From assembly GCF_038024875.1 (NCBI RefSeq), contig NZ_CP136136.1:1984001-2048000 (forward strand): a stretch of 64,000 nucleotides of DNA, given 5' to 3'. This DNA comes from Gordonia rubripertincta (GTDB taxonomy: Bacteria; Actinomycetota; Actinomycetes; Mycobacteriales; Mycobacteriaceae). The notes beneath the pieces are model-generated. The model did no database searches and was not told the DNA's origin. It was given only the letters and a program-made list of their open reading frames with translations. How positions within the stretch are numbered: position 1 is the first letter of the stretch; each line of letters starts with the position of its first letter. The position numbers were made by a program, and so were the translations under genes. Shown piece by piece: positions 16,588 to 27,000 of the stretch.

Positions 16588-17374
16588 TCAGGCGTCGAGC
16601 GCGGCTCGGCGTTCGGTGGCCACGTAGTCGAGGACGGCTGCGACGTCGTCGGTGTCCTCGATGCGGAATCCGGCTGCGGTGGCACCGTCGCCGACCTTGA
16701 TACCGATGTCGCCGGCCTCGGGCCGCAGGTGTGCGAAGGCTTTCTCGTCGGTCACGTCGTCGCCGAGGTAGATGACGACGTCGCAGTCGAGCCGTACCCG
16801 CAGGGTGTCGAGCGCGTGCCCCTTGCTGGTCTCGATGACCGCGAGTTCGAGCACGCTCTTGCCCTCGGTGGAATGCACGCCGTCCCAGGAGCCGGGGCCG
16901 GTCCGCGCGCCTTCGAGTGCCGTCACGGCGTCGTCGGGATCGGCGTTGCGCACATGCAACACGGCGCTCGCCGGTTTGGTCTCGACCGTCGAACCCGGGA
17001 AACGAGCCGAGATGTCACGCAGTTCGTCGACGATCCGGACGAGCAGGGCGCGTGCGGCGTCGGTCACCTCGACCGCGAACCCGGTGTCGAACTCGCTGCC
17101 GTGGCTCCCGACCAGCGTCACCGGTGCACCCCAGGCCGGAAAGGCTTGCGAGCACGGCGAGTTCACGACCGGAGATGACCGCGACCTCGGTGTCGGGCAG
17201 TGCTGCGGCCACTTCGAGTGCGGTGATCGACGCCGGGTTCGGGACCGCGTCCTCCGGGCGCGACACGATCGGCGACACGCATCCGTCGTAATCCGACGCG
17301 ACCAGCAGCCGACGAGCACGTGCGGCCGCGCCGAGAGCGGCCCGCAGGTCCACGGGAATCCCGTTGTCGCTCAT
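16588..17374 (-). pseudogene. otsB: Trehalose-6-phosphate phosphatase, frameshifted
   Basis: OtsB removes phosphate from trehalose-6-phosphate to give trehalose. The HAD motif ASDYDGCVSP (Asp28, Asp30) is near the N-terminus, SGREL follows, and the C-terminal half has GSHGSE, the cap domain and YLGDDVTDEKAF. The two halves are in different frames. The break is at the C run 17129-17132 on the plus strand (G run in CCTGGGGTGC on the coding strand). Taking one base out gives SGLGAPVTLVGSHGSE and a normal ~261-residue protein. Start ATG 17374 overlaps the end of otsA by four bases. All motifs are conserved, so sequence error or a very recent mutation is likely. Confidence 0.85.
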
Positions 17375-18930
17375 GTGTTGTCGAGGGAGTCTTCGACCAG
17401 GTGCACACCACGGTTGGGTTCCAACTCGGTCTCGGAGTTCTCGCTGAGCGTGCCGAGGAAGCTGCGTGCCCACTTGTCGACGTCGTGGGTGAGCACCTGA
17501 CGACGCAGTGCTCGCATGCGGCGGCGGCCCTCGTGTTCGCTTTGGTTCACCGCGGCCTCGATGGCGTCCTTGACTCCGTCGAGGTCGTAGGGGTTGGCCT
17601 GATATGCCGAGCGCAGTTCGGCTGCGGCACCGGTGAATTCGCTGAGAACCAGAGCGCCGCCGAGATCGCTGCGGCAGGCGACGTACTCCTTGGCCACGAG
17701 GTTCATGCCGTCGCGCAGCGGGGTCACCAGCATCACGTCGGCGGCCACGAAGAAGGCGATCAGCTCGTCGCGCGGCACCGGACGGTGCAGATACTGGACG
17801 ACCGGGCGGCTCACCGTGTGGCTGTGGTTGCCGTTGATGTTGCCGACCAGCTGCTCGATCCCGGCTCGCATCCGCTTGTAGCTCTCGACGCGTTCGCGGC
17901 TCGGCGTGGCGAGCTGGATCATCACCGTCTCGGACGCGTCGAGCCGTTCCTCGTCGAGCAACTCCGAGATCGCCTTGAGGCGGACGTCGATGCCCTTGGT
18001 GTAGTCGAGCCGGTCGATGCCGAGCATGATCGTCTTGGGATTGCCGAGTTCGCGGCGGATCTCGGCGGCCCGGTCACGGATCTTCTTGGTCTTGGCCTTG
18101 GCCGCGAGTTCGCCGGAGTCGATCGAGATGGGGAACGCGCCCACGCGCACCGTGCGGAAACCGACCTGCACCACGCCGAAACGGGAGCGGACGCCGACGG
18201 TGCCCTTGCTGGTGGCCTGGCCGGCCAGCCGGCGGGCGAGGAAGAGGAAGTTCTGTGCGCCGCCAGGGAGGTGGAACCCGATCAGGTCGGCGCCCAGGAG
18301 GCCTTCGACGATCTCGGTGCGCCACGGCATCTGCATGAACAGTTCCACCGGCGGGAACGGGATGTGCAGGAAGAAGCCGATCTTCACGTCCGGCCGCAGC
18401 ATGCGCAGCATCTTCGGGACCAGCTGCAGCTGATAATCCTGCACCCACACGACAGCACCCTCGCCGGCCGCCCGCGACGCGGCCTCGGCGAACCGACGGT
18501 TCACCTCGACGTAGGTGTTCCACCATTCGCGGTGGTACTCGGGTTTGACGATAACGTCGTGATACAGCGGCCACAGGGTGGCGTTGGAGAAGCCCTCGTA
18601 GTATTCGGCGATCTCCTGGGTGGACAGCGGCACCGCGTGGATGTCGATGCCCTCGATGTCCGGGGGATTGTCGTCGGAATCGGGGATACCCGACCATCCG
18701 ACCCAGGCGCCGGTGTTGGCGCGCAGGATCGGTTCGAGGGCGGTCACGAGACCGCCGGGACTCCGCTTCCAGTTGATCGTGCCGTCGGGCAGGATCTCCT
18801 TGTCGACGGGGAGACGGTTGGCGACGACGACGAACTCTGCGCCATCGTGCGGGGCAGCCCGGTTCGGCCCCTCTCCGGACGCGTTGTCGCGGATGGGGTC
18901 GGTCCCGGTTCCAGCCGGTCGCGGCGTCAC
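17371..18930 (-). CDS. otsA: Trehalose-6-phosphate synthase
   Basis: OtsA joins UDP-glucose and glucose-6-phosphate to make trehalose-6-phosphate, the first step to trehalose and hence to trehalose mycolates. The 519-residue product is a GT20 enzyme: VVVANRLPVD (34-43), the SPGGLVTAL loop, WVGWSG, VQDYQLQLVP, IGFFLHIPFPP, GIDRLDYTKGI and TPLRDGMNLVAKEYVA are all present. The first ~30 residues are low-complexity. It starts at GTG 18930, four bases after the stop of a small upstream gene, and overlaps otsB by four bases. The three genes form an operon. Confidence 0.95.
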   Translation of the reverse strand: MTPRPAGTGTDPIRDNASGEGPNRAAPHDGAEFVVVANRLPVDKEILPDGTINWKRSPGGLVTALEPILRANTGAWVGWSGIPDSDDNPPDIEGIDIHAVPLSTQEIAEYYEGFSNATLWPLYHDVIVKPEYHREWWNTYVEVNRRFAEAASRAAGEGAVVWVQDYQLQLVPKMLRMLRPDVKIGFFLHIPFPPVELFMQMPWRTEIVEGLLGADLIGFHLPGGAQNFLFLARRLAGQATSKGTVGVRSRFGVVQVGFRTVRVGAFPISIDSGELAAKAKTKKIRDRAAEIRRELGNPKTIMLGIDRLDYTKGIDVRLKAISELLDEERLDASETVMIQLATPSRERVESYKRMRAGIEQLVGNINGNHSHTVSRPVVQYLHRPVPRDELIAFFVAADVMLVTPLRDGMNLVAKEYVACRSDLGGALVLSEFTGAAAELRSAYQANPYDLDGVKDAIEAAVNQSEHEGRRRMRALRRQVLTHDVDKWARSFLGTLSENSETELEPNRGVHLVEDSLDNT

Positions 18931-18934
18931 CGGA

Positions 18935-19096
18935 TCAGGCGTTCTCGCCCGGTGCGATCCCCAGCATTGCGAGCAGCATCCGGCATTCGTCGGCGTCGGT
19001 GGCGTAGGCGGCCACGACGCGTCGCGCCGAATTGGCGGTCTCGTCGGCTACCGGTTCCAGTTCTTCGTCGGCGATGTCGGTGGTCTTCGCGGGCAT
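18935..19096 (-). CDS. Small conserved protein upstream of otsA (Rv3489-like)
   Basis: A 53-residue ORF with a good GAGGGGA ribosome site before ATG 19096. It starts MPAKTTDIADEELEPVADET and ends with the hydrophobic stretch DECRMLLAMLGI. The N-terminal half is acidic. It ends four bases before the otsA start, so it is co-transcribed with otsA-otsB. M. tuberculosis has a small protein gene, Rv3489, at the same place next to otsA (from memory). The function is unknown; a regulator or partner of OtsA is a guess from position. Confidence 0.65.
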   Translation of the reverse strand: MPAKTTDIADEELEPVADETANSARRVVAAYATDADECRMLLAMLGIAPGENA

Positions 19097-19209
19097 GTGA
19101 GTCCCCTCGTAGTGCGTGCGGTGTCGCGGTGTGGCTCGAGGCCGTGCGGGCTGGAGCGGCCGATGGGTGGCGCGCCCGATTCGCCATTCTACCCGGGTCG
19201 CGGGGGTGC

Positions 19210-20691
19210 TCAGAACCGCCGCGGTGGCGGCGGCCACCGACGGTTCTGACGGATCGCCCGGTCCTCGCGTGCCTCGCGCTGGGCGAGGAGTCGACGCCGC
19301 AGACTCCAGTTGGGTCGCGGCGCTAGCTGGGGGCGGCGCAGCGACCGGGCGACGAACTCACCGAGGGTGACGCCGGCCGCGAGCGCGCAGCCGATGGCGA
19401 GGGCGTTGGCGATCCAGGTGAAGCCGCTGAGCGTCTGTTCGCTGAGGATGCCGTACAGGCCGCGGTAGACCGCGAGACCCGGGAGGAGCGGGGTGATGCC
19501 GGCGACCGCGACGACGAGCGGCGGCGTCAGCGCACGACGGGCCAGGAGGCCACCGACCAGGCCGACGAAGGCCGCGGCGAGACCGTTGGCGATGACGTCG
19601 CCGATCGAGGTGAAGGTCGCCGACGCCGCGACCGCGGTGCCGATCAGGCCGCCGAGGAAGGCGACGCCGAGCGCGCGTGTCTCGGCGTAACTGGCCAGGG
19701 CGTAGGCGCAGGCGGCGACGGCGCCCGCGGCCACCCGTACCGGCAACTCGACCGCCTCGAAGCTGGTCGAGGTGGTGATCGTGGGCAGGAAGATGCCGCC
19801 CGCCTCGAGCAGTCGGATGGCGATACCGACGCCGGCGATGATGCCGCCGGTCATGAGCAGGAGTTCGAAGAACCGGGCGACGCCGGTGATCGGGGCGCCG
19901 GTGATGGCGTCCTGCACCGAACCGACGAGCGACAGCCCCGAGAGCAGAACGACGATGCCCGCGGCGATGACCTGTGAGGGTGCGATCTCCACGCCGAGTC
20001 TCTCGGCCGCGCCGAAGACGAGGGCCGCGGGGACGACGGCGATGAATCCGCCGGAGAGCTGTTGGAAGAAGACGGGCGTACCGATCCGGTTGAGGTTCCG
20101 GTTGACCAGGACGATGGCGACCGTGGTGACGAAGGCCAGCGCGGCGACCAGGTACTGGCCACCGAGCAGGACGGAGATGCCCGACGCCATCGCGCCCCAG
20201 GCGACCGTCGCGACCCAGTGCGGGTACGGGTGTGGGGCGGTGATGATCTCGTCGACCATGCGGTGAGCGGTCGAGGGCGTGATGCCGGAGTCGCGGATGC
20301 GCCGGACGAGCCGATCCACCTGGGCGAGCCGGGTGAAGTCCATCGAGCGGTAGTAGACCTGCTCCATCGTGGTGATGGGCGGGAGCGTCGCGCCGCGACG
20401 TGCGCTGACGACGATCGTGTTGTAGGTCACGTCGACGTCCACGTCCTCGAGGCCGTAAACACCTGCGACGAACTTGATCTGGGTCTGCGTGTCGATCGCA
20501 CCGGTACCGGAGTCGAGCAGCACTGCGCCGATCTTGGTGGCAAGGTCGAGGACCTCGGTGATCGCCGCGACGTCGAACGGTTCGATCGGCTTGCGCGGCG
20601 ACACCATGATGCTGCCGGGCTCGATCGTGTCGATCGTCGCCTGCCGGGTTCCGGTGAGTCGACGAAGCGCGCGGCCGAGGAACTCGCGCAC
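19210..20691 (-). CDS. ThrE-family threonine/serine exporter
   Basis: The 493-residue protein has a soluble N-terminal domain of about 160 residues and about ten transmembrane helices, the ThrE layout of Corynebacterium. The soluble part has a cytosolic hydrolase-like signature (LDLATKIGAVLLDSGTGA, VVSARRGATLPP). The membrane part begins near PHWVATVAWGAMASGISVLL and includes GITPLLPGLAVYRGLYG. It is related to Rv3737 and probably exports threonine or serine. The start GTG 20691 has AGGAGG five bases upstream. The C-terminal tail is rich in Arg and Pro. Confidence 0.87.
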   Translation of the reverse strand: MREFLGRALRRLTGTRQATIDTIEPGSIMVSPRKPIEPFDVAAITEVLDLATKIGAVLLDSGTGAIDTQTQIKFVAGVYGLEDVDVDVTYNTIVVSARRGATLPPITTMEQVYYRSMDFTRLAQVDRLVRRIRDSGITPSTAHRMVDEIITAPHPYPHWVATVAWGAMASGISVLLGGQYLVAALAFVTTVAIVLVNRNLNRIGTPVFFQQLSGGFIAVVPAALVFGAAERLGVEIAPSQVIAAGIVVLLSGLSLVGSVQDAITGAPITGVARFFELLLMTGGIIAGVGIAIRLLEAGGIFLPTITTSTSFEAVELPVRVAAGAVAACAYALASYAETRALGVAFLGGLIGTAVAASATFTSIGDVIANGLAAAFVGLVGGLLARRALTPPLVVAVAGITPLLPGLAVYRGLYGILSEQTLSGFTWIANALAIGCALAAGVTLGEFVARSLRRPQLAPRPNWSLRRRLLAQREAREDRAIRQNRRWPPPPRRF

Positions 20692-20845
20692 CCATGCCTC
20701 CTTGTGTCAGTCGAGCATTCGCGTTCGGTCGGGAGTCGTCGATCATCGGTGACTGCCGCTTCGATCTTGGCACCGAATCGATCTCAGATGTGAACTACCC
20801 GGACACGGCCGATGTCACGCTGCGTGGGGCGTGCCCACCGCCCTC

Positions 20846-20851
20846 TAGGAT
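20846..20851 (+). promoter_or_regulatory. -10 box TAGGAT for the RidA gene, leaderless
   Basis: TAGGAT ends six bases before ATG 20858. The 15-base string TAGGATCGCGGCATG occurs identically at 28254-28268 before another gene, a striking match for a leaderless start. Confidence 0.45.
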
Positions 20852-20857
20852 CGCGGC

Positions 20858-21244
20858 ATGTCATCAGTGCAGATCAACGGTCCCCTCGACGGTCACACCC
20901 GCAGTGCGGCAGTGGCCCCCGGCAGTCTCGTCTTCACCGCGGGTGCCGCGCCGATCGACGAACAGGGCGTCACCGTCGCCCCGGGGAACGTCAGCGAACA
21001 GGCACGGCAGTGCATGGCGAACCTGGAGGCGGCACTGGCCGAGGCCGGGGCGTCGCTGTCCGACGTCGCCAAGGTGACCGTCTTCGTCGCCGAGCACCTG
21101 CAGGCCGACCTCGTGGTCGCCTGGGATGCGGTGACAGCGGCGTTCGGCGAGCACAAGCCGGCCGGCAGCCTGCTCGGGGTCTCGGTACTGGCCTACGACG
21201 ACCAGTTGGTGGAGATCGAGGCGGTCGCCGCGATCCCGGGCTGA
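20858..21244 (+). CDS. RidA/YjgF-family deaminase
   Basis: The 128-residue protein has the RidA fold: GPLDGHTRSAAVAPGSLVFT at the start, QARQCMANLEAALAEAGAS in the central helix, and a C-terminal strand DQLVEIEAVAAIP with the conserved Glu. RidA proteins hydrolyse reactive enamine/imine intermediates from PLP enzymes. The catalytic Arg of archetypal RidA (about 105) is replaced near GSLLGVSVLAYDD, so this is a paralogue of uncertain substrate. A tRNA gene follows 51 bases downstream. Confidence 0.82.
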   Translation: MSSVQINGPLDGHTRSAAVAPGSLVFTAGAAPIDEQGVTVAPGNVSEQARQCMANLEAALAEAGASLSDVAKVTVFVAEHLQADLVVAWDAVTAAFGEHKPAGSLLGVSVLAYDDQLVEIEAVAAIPG

Positions 21245-21295
21245 CCGGGTCCGCTGGGACCGTCGCATGCGCGGTGGATATACTCGCGCACGCAC

Positions 21296-21370
21296 GCCTC
21301 CTTAGCTCAGTGGTAGAGCACTCGCCTTGTAAGCGAGCGGTCGTCAGTTCAATCCTGACAGGGGGCTCCA
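21296..21370 (+). tRNA. tRNA-Thr (anticodon TGT)
   Basis: The cloverleaf is complete: acceptor GCCTCCT (21296-21302) pairs with AGGGGGC (21360-21366), with one T-G wobble. The anticodon stem CTCGC/GCGAG encloses CTTGTAA with anticodon TGT. The T-arm reads GTCAGTTCAATCCTGAC. The 3' CCA is encoded (21368-21370). TATACT at 21279-21284 is a likely -10. Confidence 0.95.
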
Positions 21371-21399
21371 CGAGGGCCTCGGCCCGCGGGGGGAGCCAG

Positions 21400-21972
21400 A
21401 TGACGAACGGTCACACCGGACCCGAGAGTCGATGGTCCTCGCCGCGGGCCGGGGCCTCCCTTGTCTCCGGGCCCGTTCCGTCCCCCTCGCGACACCGGCG
21501 CCGCACGCCATGGTGGCTGGTGGGTTTCGCCGTGGCAGTGGCTCTGCTGGCCGCCGAGGTGGTGGTCTTCGCGGTGCGGCCGGACGAGCCGGAGGAGGAC
21601 ACCCCGGTCGACGACGCGGCCGTCGTCGAGTACGCCCGCCGGATGGTCGTCGACCTCCTGAGCTATTCGCCCACGGACACCACGCGCGTCGAATCTGCCC
21701 TGGAGCGGTTGTGCGACGACTCGCCCGACGCCCGTTCCGCAGCGGGGCTCGTCGAGCAGCTGCGGAATTCGGACGCCGGGTCCGAGGTCAAGGAATCGTC
21801 GATCGGTCAGATCGTCGCGCACACACCGGACGGTGACCGGGTGGTGTCCTTCCGGATCATCACCCACGTCGGTGCGTTCGGGCGTCCCGCGGAGAAGACG
21901 AACCACGATCTGGTCACCGTCCGGCCCGAACCGGCGATGTGTGTCTATCGCCTGGAGATGGTCACCAGATGA
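21400..21972 (+). CDS. Single-helix membrane protein, Mce-associated-like
   Basis: A 190-residue protein: a basic cytosolic N-terminus of about 36 residues (RHRRRTPWW), one transmembrane helix (about 38-60, WLVGFAVAVALLAAEVVVFAV), and an extracytoplasmic domain with an alpha-beta pattern resembling the NTF2-like fold of Mce-associated proteins (VVEYARRMVVDLLSY ... VTVRPEPAMCVYRLEMV). There is no mce operon here, so the family assignment is from shape only. The start ATG 21400 has GGGGGAGC upstream. Its end overlaps the convergent gene by 11 bases. Confidence 0.65.
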   Translation: MTNGHTGPESRWSSPRAGASLVSGPVPSPSRHRRRTPWWLVGFAVAVALLAAEVVVFAVRPDEPEEDTPVDDAAVVEYARRMVVDLLSYSPTDTTRVESALERLCDDSPDARSAAGLVEQLRNSDAGSEVKESSIGQIVAHTPDGDRVVSFRIITHVGAFGRPAEKTNHDLVTVRPEPAMCVYRLEMVTR

Positions 21973-22315
21973 CGGCGAGTCCGGCGGCGAGCAGCGACAG
22001 TGCGCCCGCGGTCCAGAACAGCGCCCGCGGAACGGGTTCGCCGGTGCGCTTCTGACGGGCGCTGCCGATGCCCAGGATCGCGCCCAGCGCGAGCAGGATC
22101 ACCAGCTTGATGCCGATCTTCGGGTAGTTGAGATCGATTCCGGCGGGCCACGGTGCCGCCAGTGCCAGGCCGGTGAGCAGCGAGAGCAGGATGCCGTAGT
22201 CCATGACCCGGGTGAAGCGGAACTCGCGGGCGGCCACCTGTGCGAACCAGGCGCCGAAGGTCACGGCGAAGCCGACGATGTGGAACAGAATTACGACGTT
22301 GCGTAGTACATCCAT
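21962..22315 (-). CDS. Small integral membrane protein, probable four helices
   Basis: A 117-residue protein that is almost entirely hydrophobic, with segments near 5-27, 40-58, 69-84 and 98-116 (from MDVLRNVVILFHIVGFAVTF to SLLAAGLAVIW). A conserved-looking His lies in the first helix and an Arg-rich loop lies before the last. I do not recognise a named family with certainty; it resembles small actinobacterial membrane proteins of unknown function. TAGAGT lies six bases before ATG 22315, so the mRNA is probably leaderless. Confidence 0.7.
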   Translation of the reverse strand: MDVLRNVVILFHIVGFAVTFGAWFAQVAAREFRFTRVMDYGILLSLLTGLALAAPWPAGIDLNYPKIGIKLVILLALGAILGIGSARQKRTGEPVPRALFWTAGALSLLAAGLAVIW

Positions 22316-22321
22316 GGCCGT

Positions 22322-22327
22322 ACTCTA
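22322..22327 (-). promoter_or_regulatory. -10 box TAGAGT, leaderless
   Basis: On the minus strand TAGAGT ends six bases before ATG 22315 of the small membrane protein. Confidence 0.4.
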
Positions 22328-22400
22328 CCCAGCAGGTCCTCCACATTTCCGCACCCGGGAACGCGTGCCCGGAAACGGGTTCTCGGTGCACGATGTACGG

Positions 22401-24026
22401 ATGGAACACGACGAACCGGGTACCTCGGCCGTGGCGGCCTCGGCATCATCGGCCGCGGACCCGCTCGCGCGTACCGCCCTCGGCACCTATCGCGGAATCG
22501 CCGGTGAGCGCGCCGACGTGTGGCGCGGCATCCGGTACGCGAGACCTCCGCTGGGCGAACTGCGATGGCGTCGCGCCCGGCCACTCACCCCCGACGAGGA
22601 CGGGAGTCGCGACACCGTCGTGGACGCCTCCTCGTTCGGGGCGGTCTGCCCACAGGAACTCAACCCCGCGGTCCGCCTCGGTCCGGACGTCGTGATGGAC
22701 GAGGACTGCCTGTACCTCAACGTGTGGACGCCGCCGGGTGCGTCGACACACGCCCACGACGCGGTCGCCCTGCCGGTCATGGTCTGGCTGCACGGCGGGG
22801 CCTACGTCCTGGGATCTGGTAGTCAGCCGTACTACGACGGTGCGGCGCTCGCCTCCACCGGTGACGTGGTGATCGTGACGCTGAACTACCGGCTGGGCGT
22901 CCTCGGGTTCGCCGACCTGTCGTCGATCGATCCGCGCTTCGAGTCCAACGTCGGTTTCAGCGACGTCCTCACCGCGCTGGCGTGGGTCCGCGACCACATC
23001 TCGGCCTTCGGTGGGGACCCCGACAAGGTGACGGTGTTCGGCGAGTCGGCGGGCGCCGGCCTCGTCACCGCACTGCTGACGATGCCCGCGGCCGAGGGGC
23101 TGTTCGGCCGGGCCATCGCGCAGAGCTCGCCGGTGACGTCGATGTACGGCGCCGACCGGGCCGCCCGCGTCGCGCGCATGCTGCTCGACGCCGCCGGGAT
23201 CGAGGACCCGGGCGACGCGGCGGAGGTGGTGAGACGACTCGAATCCCTCGACGCCACAAGGTGTTCGACGCTCACCACCGAGCTGTTCGAGAAGGTGCCC
23301 ACCGAATCGCCCGGCACCATCGCCTTCGCGCCGGTCGTCGACGGCGACCTGCTGCCCGACCATCCCCTCGACGTCTACCGGAACGGTCGCGCCCTGCCCG
23401 TGCCGCTGATCATCGGGACCAACCGGGACGAGGCGAACCTCTTCAAGTACATGAAGTCGCCGCTCATGCCGATCACCGCCGAGGAGATCGAGCGGATGTT
23501 CGCCGGCATGCGTGAGGAGTATCCCGACATCGTGTTACCCGAACGCGCGCAGGTGCTCTCGGCGTATTCGGGCCTGCGTCCGAAGGTCACCGGGCTCGGC
23601 GTGGCCCGCGACGTCGCCTTCCGCATGCCGACGCTGTGGCTCGCCGACGCCCACGCGCGCCGAGCTCCCGTCTATGTGTACCGCTACGACTGGACCACCC
23701 GGATGTTCCGGCTTCTGGGTCTCGGTGCCGCACATGCCACCGAGGTGCCCTACGTGTGGGGGAATCTCGGTGCGGGCCCGCGGGACATCACCTTCCTCCT
23801 CGGCGGACGAAAGCACGGAGAAGCCGTGTCGCAGAGACTCATCCGCCGCTGGACCTCGTTCGCGCACGGTCGCGCGCCGGACACCGGATCGCCCGGCGAC
23901 GAGTGGCCCACCTACGACACCGGCCGCCGTCCGGTGTTGCGCATCGACGCCGAGGACCGGGTGGTGCAGAACCTGGACGGCGACCTCTGGGAGGCCTGGG
24001 GCGACGAAGTGCTCAGCTTCCGCTGA
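22401..24026 (+). CDS. Type-B carboxylesterase
   Basis: A 541-residue esterase of the carboxylesterase/cholinesterase family that hydrolyses carboxylic esters. Visible motifs: EDCLYLNVW (101-109), the oxyanion-hole HGGAY (131-135), the nucleophile elbow GESAGAG with Ser216, and the C-terminal His in GAAHATEVPYVWG. There is no signal peptide, so it is probably cytosolic. The start could be ATG 22401 or GTG 22386. It is divergent from the small membrane protein and its stop is four bases from the end of the large WD40 gene. Substrate range is unknown. Confidence 0.9.
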   Translation: MEHDEPGTSAVAASASSAADPLARTALGTYRGIAGERADVWRGIRYARPPLGELRWRRARPLTPDEDGSRDTVVDASSFGAVCPQELNPAVRLGPDVVMDEDCLYLNVWTPPGASTHAHDAVALPVMVWLHGGAYVLGSGSQPYYDGAALASTGDVVIVTLNYRLGVLGFADLSSIDPRFESNVGFSDVLTALAWVRDHISAFGGDPDKVTVFGESAGAGLVTALLTMPAAEGLFGRAIAQSSPVTSMYGADRAARVARMLLDAAGIEDPGDAAEVVRRLESLDATRCSTLTTELFEKVPTESPGTIAFAPVVDGDLLPDHPLDVYRNGRALPVPLIIGTNRDEANLFKYMKSPLMPITAEEIERMFAGMREEYPDIVLPERAQVLSAYSGLRPKVTGLGVARDVAFRMPTLWLADAHARRAPVYVYRYDWTTRMFRLLGLGAAHATEVPYVWGNLGAGPRDITFLLGGRKHGEAVSQRLIRRWTSFAHGRAPDTGSPGDEWPTYDTGRRPVLRIDAEDRVVQNLDGDLWEAWGDEVLSFR

Positions 24027-24030
24027 CCGT

Positions 24031-27000
24031 TCAGTCGCAATCGCCCTTGAGGTAGGCGTGGGGCAGGTACGTCGACCGTTGTTCCTCGGTCATGGGAGTC
24101 GAGGTCCCGCAGATCCATTCGCGTGCGTCGGGCACGTCCAGGGTGTGCACGTAGACGTTGCCGGTGGTGTCGCCACCGGCGATGATCTCGTCGTCCGCCG
24201 GCAACCGGACCGGGACCTGCCACGTCGTGGTCGTGTCGGTGGAGTCGAGCAGTGTTCCCACCGACTGTCGGTCACCGAGCGTGCCGTCGTCGGCGAGCGC
24301 GAAGCTGATCAGCTCGTGTGTGGAAGTACCGACAGCGATCCGGTTGGGCGACATGGACAGCGTGTTGGCGAACATGTCCTCGTGGCGATCGATCAGTTCG
24401 GGTTCACCGTCGGTCTCCGTCGCCGGCAGTCGCCAGGTGGACAGGTCACGGGCCGCCACGACGAGTACCTCACCGTCGTCATCGAAGGCCGCCTGGGTGA
24501 CGGGGGAGTCGGCGGAGACCACCGTCACCGGGTCAGGGTTCCCGGACTCCAGGTCATAGAGGTAGACCCGCTTGTCGTCGGAGGTCACCGCGACGCGGGT
24601 GCCGTCGGGACTGAAGGCGACGCTGCGGATGAGGTCGGCGGGACCGCGCAGGGGACTGCCGATCCGTCTCGGCGAGGTGGGATCGGCGGTGTCCCACAGC
24701 GCGATCGTGGTGTCGGTGTCACCGGTCGCCAAGACGTCGCCGGTGGGTGCGAAGGCGACCGGGAACGAGTACCGCGTCGAGATCGGCAACCGGGCCGCGG
24801 CCCGCGGGGCGTCGGTGTCCCGTATGTCCCACAGTTCGACGAGGCCGCCGTTGTTGTTCGCCGTCGCCGCGAGGGTGCCGCGGTCGTTCACCGAGACCCG
24901 CGGGTGGTCGTTGACCCGGCGCTGGATGGGGGTGCGTGAACGCAACGACATCTCGCCGTCGTGCAGGGTCCACACGTTCAGGGTGGTGTCCGAGCCGACG
25001 GTCGCGAGGATGCGCTGGGACGGGTCGGTGGCCACCCCGCTGATCGTGCCACCGCGGTCTGGGACCGATCGGTCGGGCAATGACCAGACGTCGATCGTCC
25101 CGTCGGAACGACCCGACACCAGGCGCTCACCGGTGGGGTCGAACGCGGTCGAGAAGGTGCGGACCGAACCCTGCTCCGATGCGGTCTGCAGCGCCCACTG
25201 GGCCGTCGGTGAAGCCCGGTTGGTCGTGTTCCAGACCCGCACCATGCCGTCGGCGCGGGCCGAGGCGACCTGCGAACCCGTCGGGTCGAAGGCGATGGAC
25301 CAGGAGCCCGCGGTCGCGGTCGGGAGCGACGTGCTGAGCGGCCGTGGGAACTGCGGGTCGGTCACGTCCCAGAGCTGGGCGTTCGGGCTGTCGCCGGTGA
25401 CGGCCAGGGAACGGCTGTCCGGGCTGAAGGCGACCGAATGCGTGATGCTGGGGAATCCGGCGATGGGTTCGCCGACGGGTCGGGGCTCCTCGCCGGTGGT
25501 CCACAGACGTACGACGCGGTCGTCCCCGCCGCTCGCGAGCAGTCGTCCGTCGGGGCTGAAGGACAGTGTGCGTGCGGCGGCGTCGTGGCCCGGGAGCACG
25601 GCGGTCTCGCGCAGTGTTCCCGTCGGCGAGACCGCGAACACGGTGATGGAACCGTCGTCCGACGATGCGGCGAGCGTCCGGCCGTCCGCGGAGAAACGGG
25701 CCATGTAGACGGTGCCGCGGCCGAGCGACGCCATCTCGCGCAGCACCGGACGGCCGGGATCGGAGAGGTCCCACATCCGGACCGCTCCGTCACCGCTCGA
25801 GGAGGCCAGCAACGGTCGGGTGGGGTGGAAGGCGGTGGAGGTGACGTAGTTGCCGAAACCGTGCAGGGCGGACACCTCGCGATACCGCGGAACGGCGTCG
25901 GTGCTCTCCCAGACTCGGACCGTGCGGTCGCCGCTCGCCGAGGCGAGGTAACGGCCGGTCCGGTCGAAGGCCAGGTCGTACACCGGTCCGGTGTGGCCGT
26001 TGACCTGCGTGGCGAGCGGGCTGGTGGCCGCGCCGCGCAGGTGACCGACGACCGTCGGGTCGTCGGGGTAGAGCTGATGGGCGACGAGCAGGAGGCGCGC
26101 GGCCAGCGACGGGTTGGAGTGCTCCATGCTGTCGATGTGGGACAGCAGGGCCGCCCGTTCCGCGGCGTTGCGCTGCTGGCGGAGGTCGTGCGCCTGCCGG
26201 TACCCGAAGACCGCGATGATCGACGCCGAGATCGCGAGGATCACGATCACCGAGACGGCACCGAGTTGCAGCAGCCGGCGGCGTCGTTGCATCGCGACCG
26301 CGGAGTCGAGGAACTCGTCGTTCTCGCGGCTCAGCAGGTGTACATAGCTGCTGCGCAGTGCTTCGCGGTGAGCCTTGGCGTCGTCGAGTCGCGACCCGGT
26401 GTAGAGGAACGAGCGGCTGCGGCCGTGGGCCACCCACGACCGGGTGTCGGCGTCGAGTTGCTGCCACCAGACGTGGGTGTCGGAGTCGTCGGCGATCCAG
26501 GTGGCGAGGCGCGGCCACGCGGTCAGCACCACGTCGTGCACGAGCATCACCGACTCCGCGGACACCGTCAGCAATCGGGCCTGCGCGAACTCGTCGATGA
26601 CGGTCGAGACCTCGGGCGGGAAGCGGCTGCTGAGGGTCGAGGTCGACAGCGGCACCCGCAGCGCGATCCCGGCCGGACCGACGTGGACCAGCGACAACAG
26701 CACCGCGCGGGCGAGGTCGCGATGTTCGGGGGCGATGGCCTCCCAGGCGGCCTCCGCGGTGTCCGCGACGGCGCGTGCGATGCCGCCGGTCGCGCGATAC
26801 CCGGACAGGGTCATGCGGTTGCCGGAGCGTCGTGCCCAGGTGGCCTGCAGGACGTGGGCCAGCAGCGGCAACCGGCCGGCACGGTCCCCGACCGTCGACG
26901 CCTCGTAGAGGTCGGTGATCATCACGTCGGCGAGGCCGGCCTCGATGCGCCCGCCCGCCAGGCGGACCGGGGCGGTGATGACCTCGCGGAGCTGGGTGCG

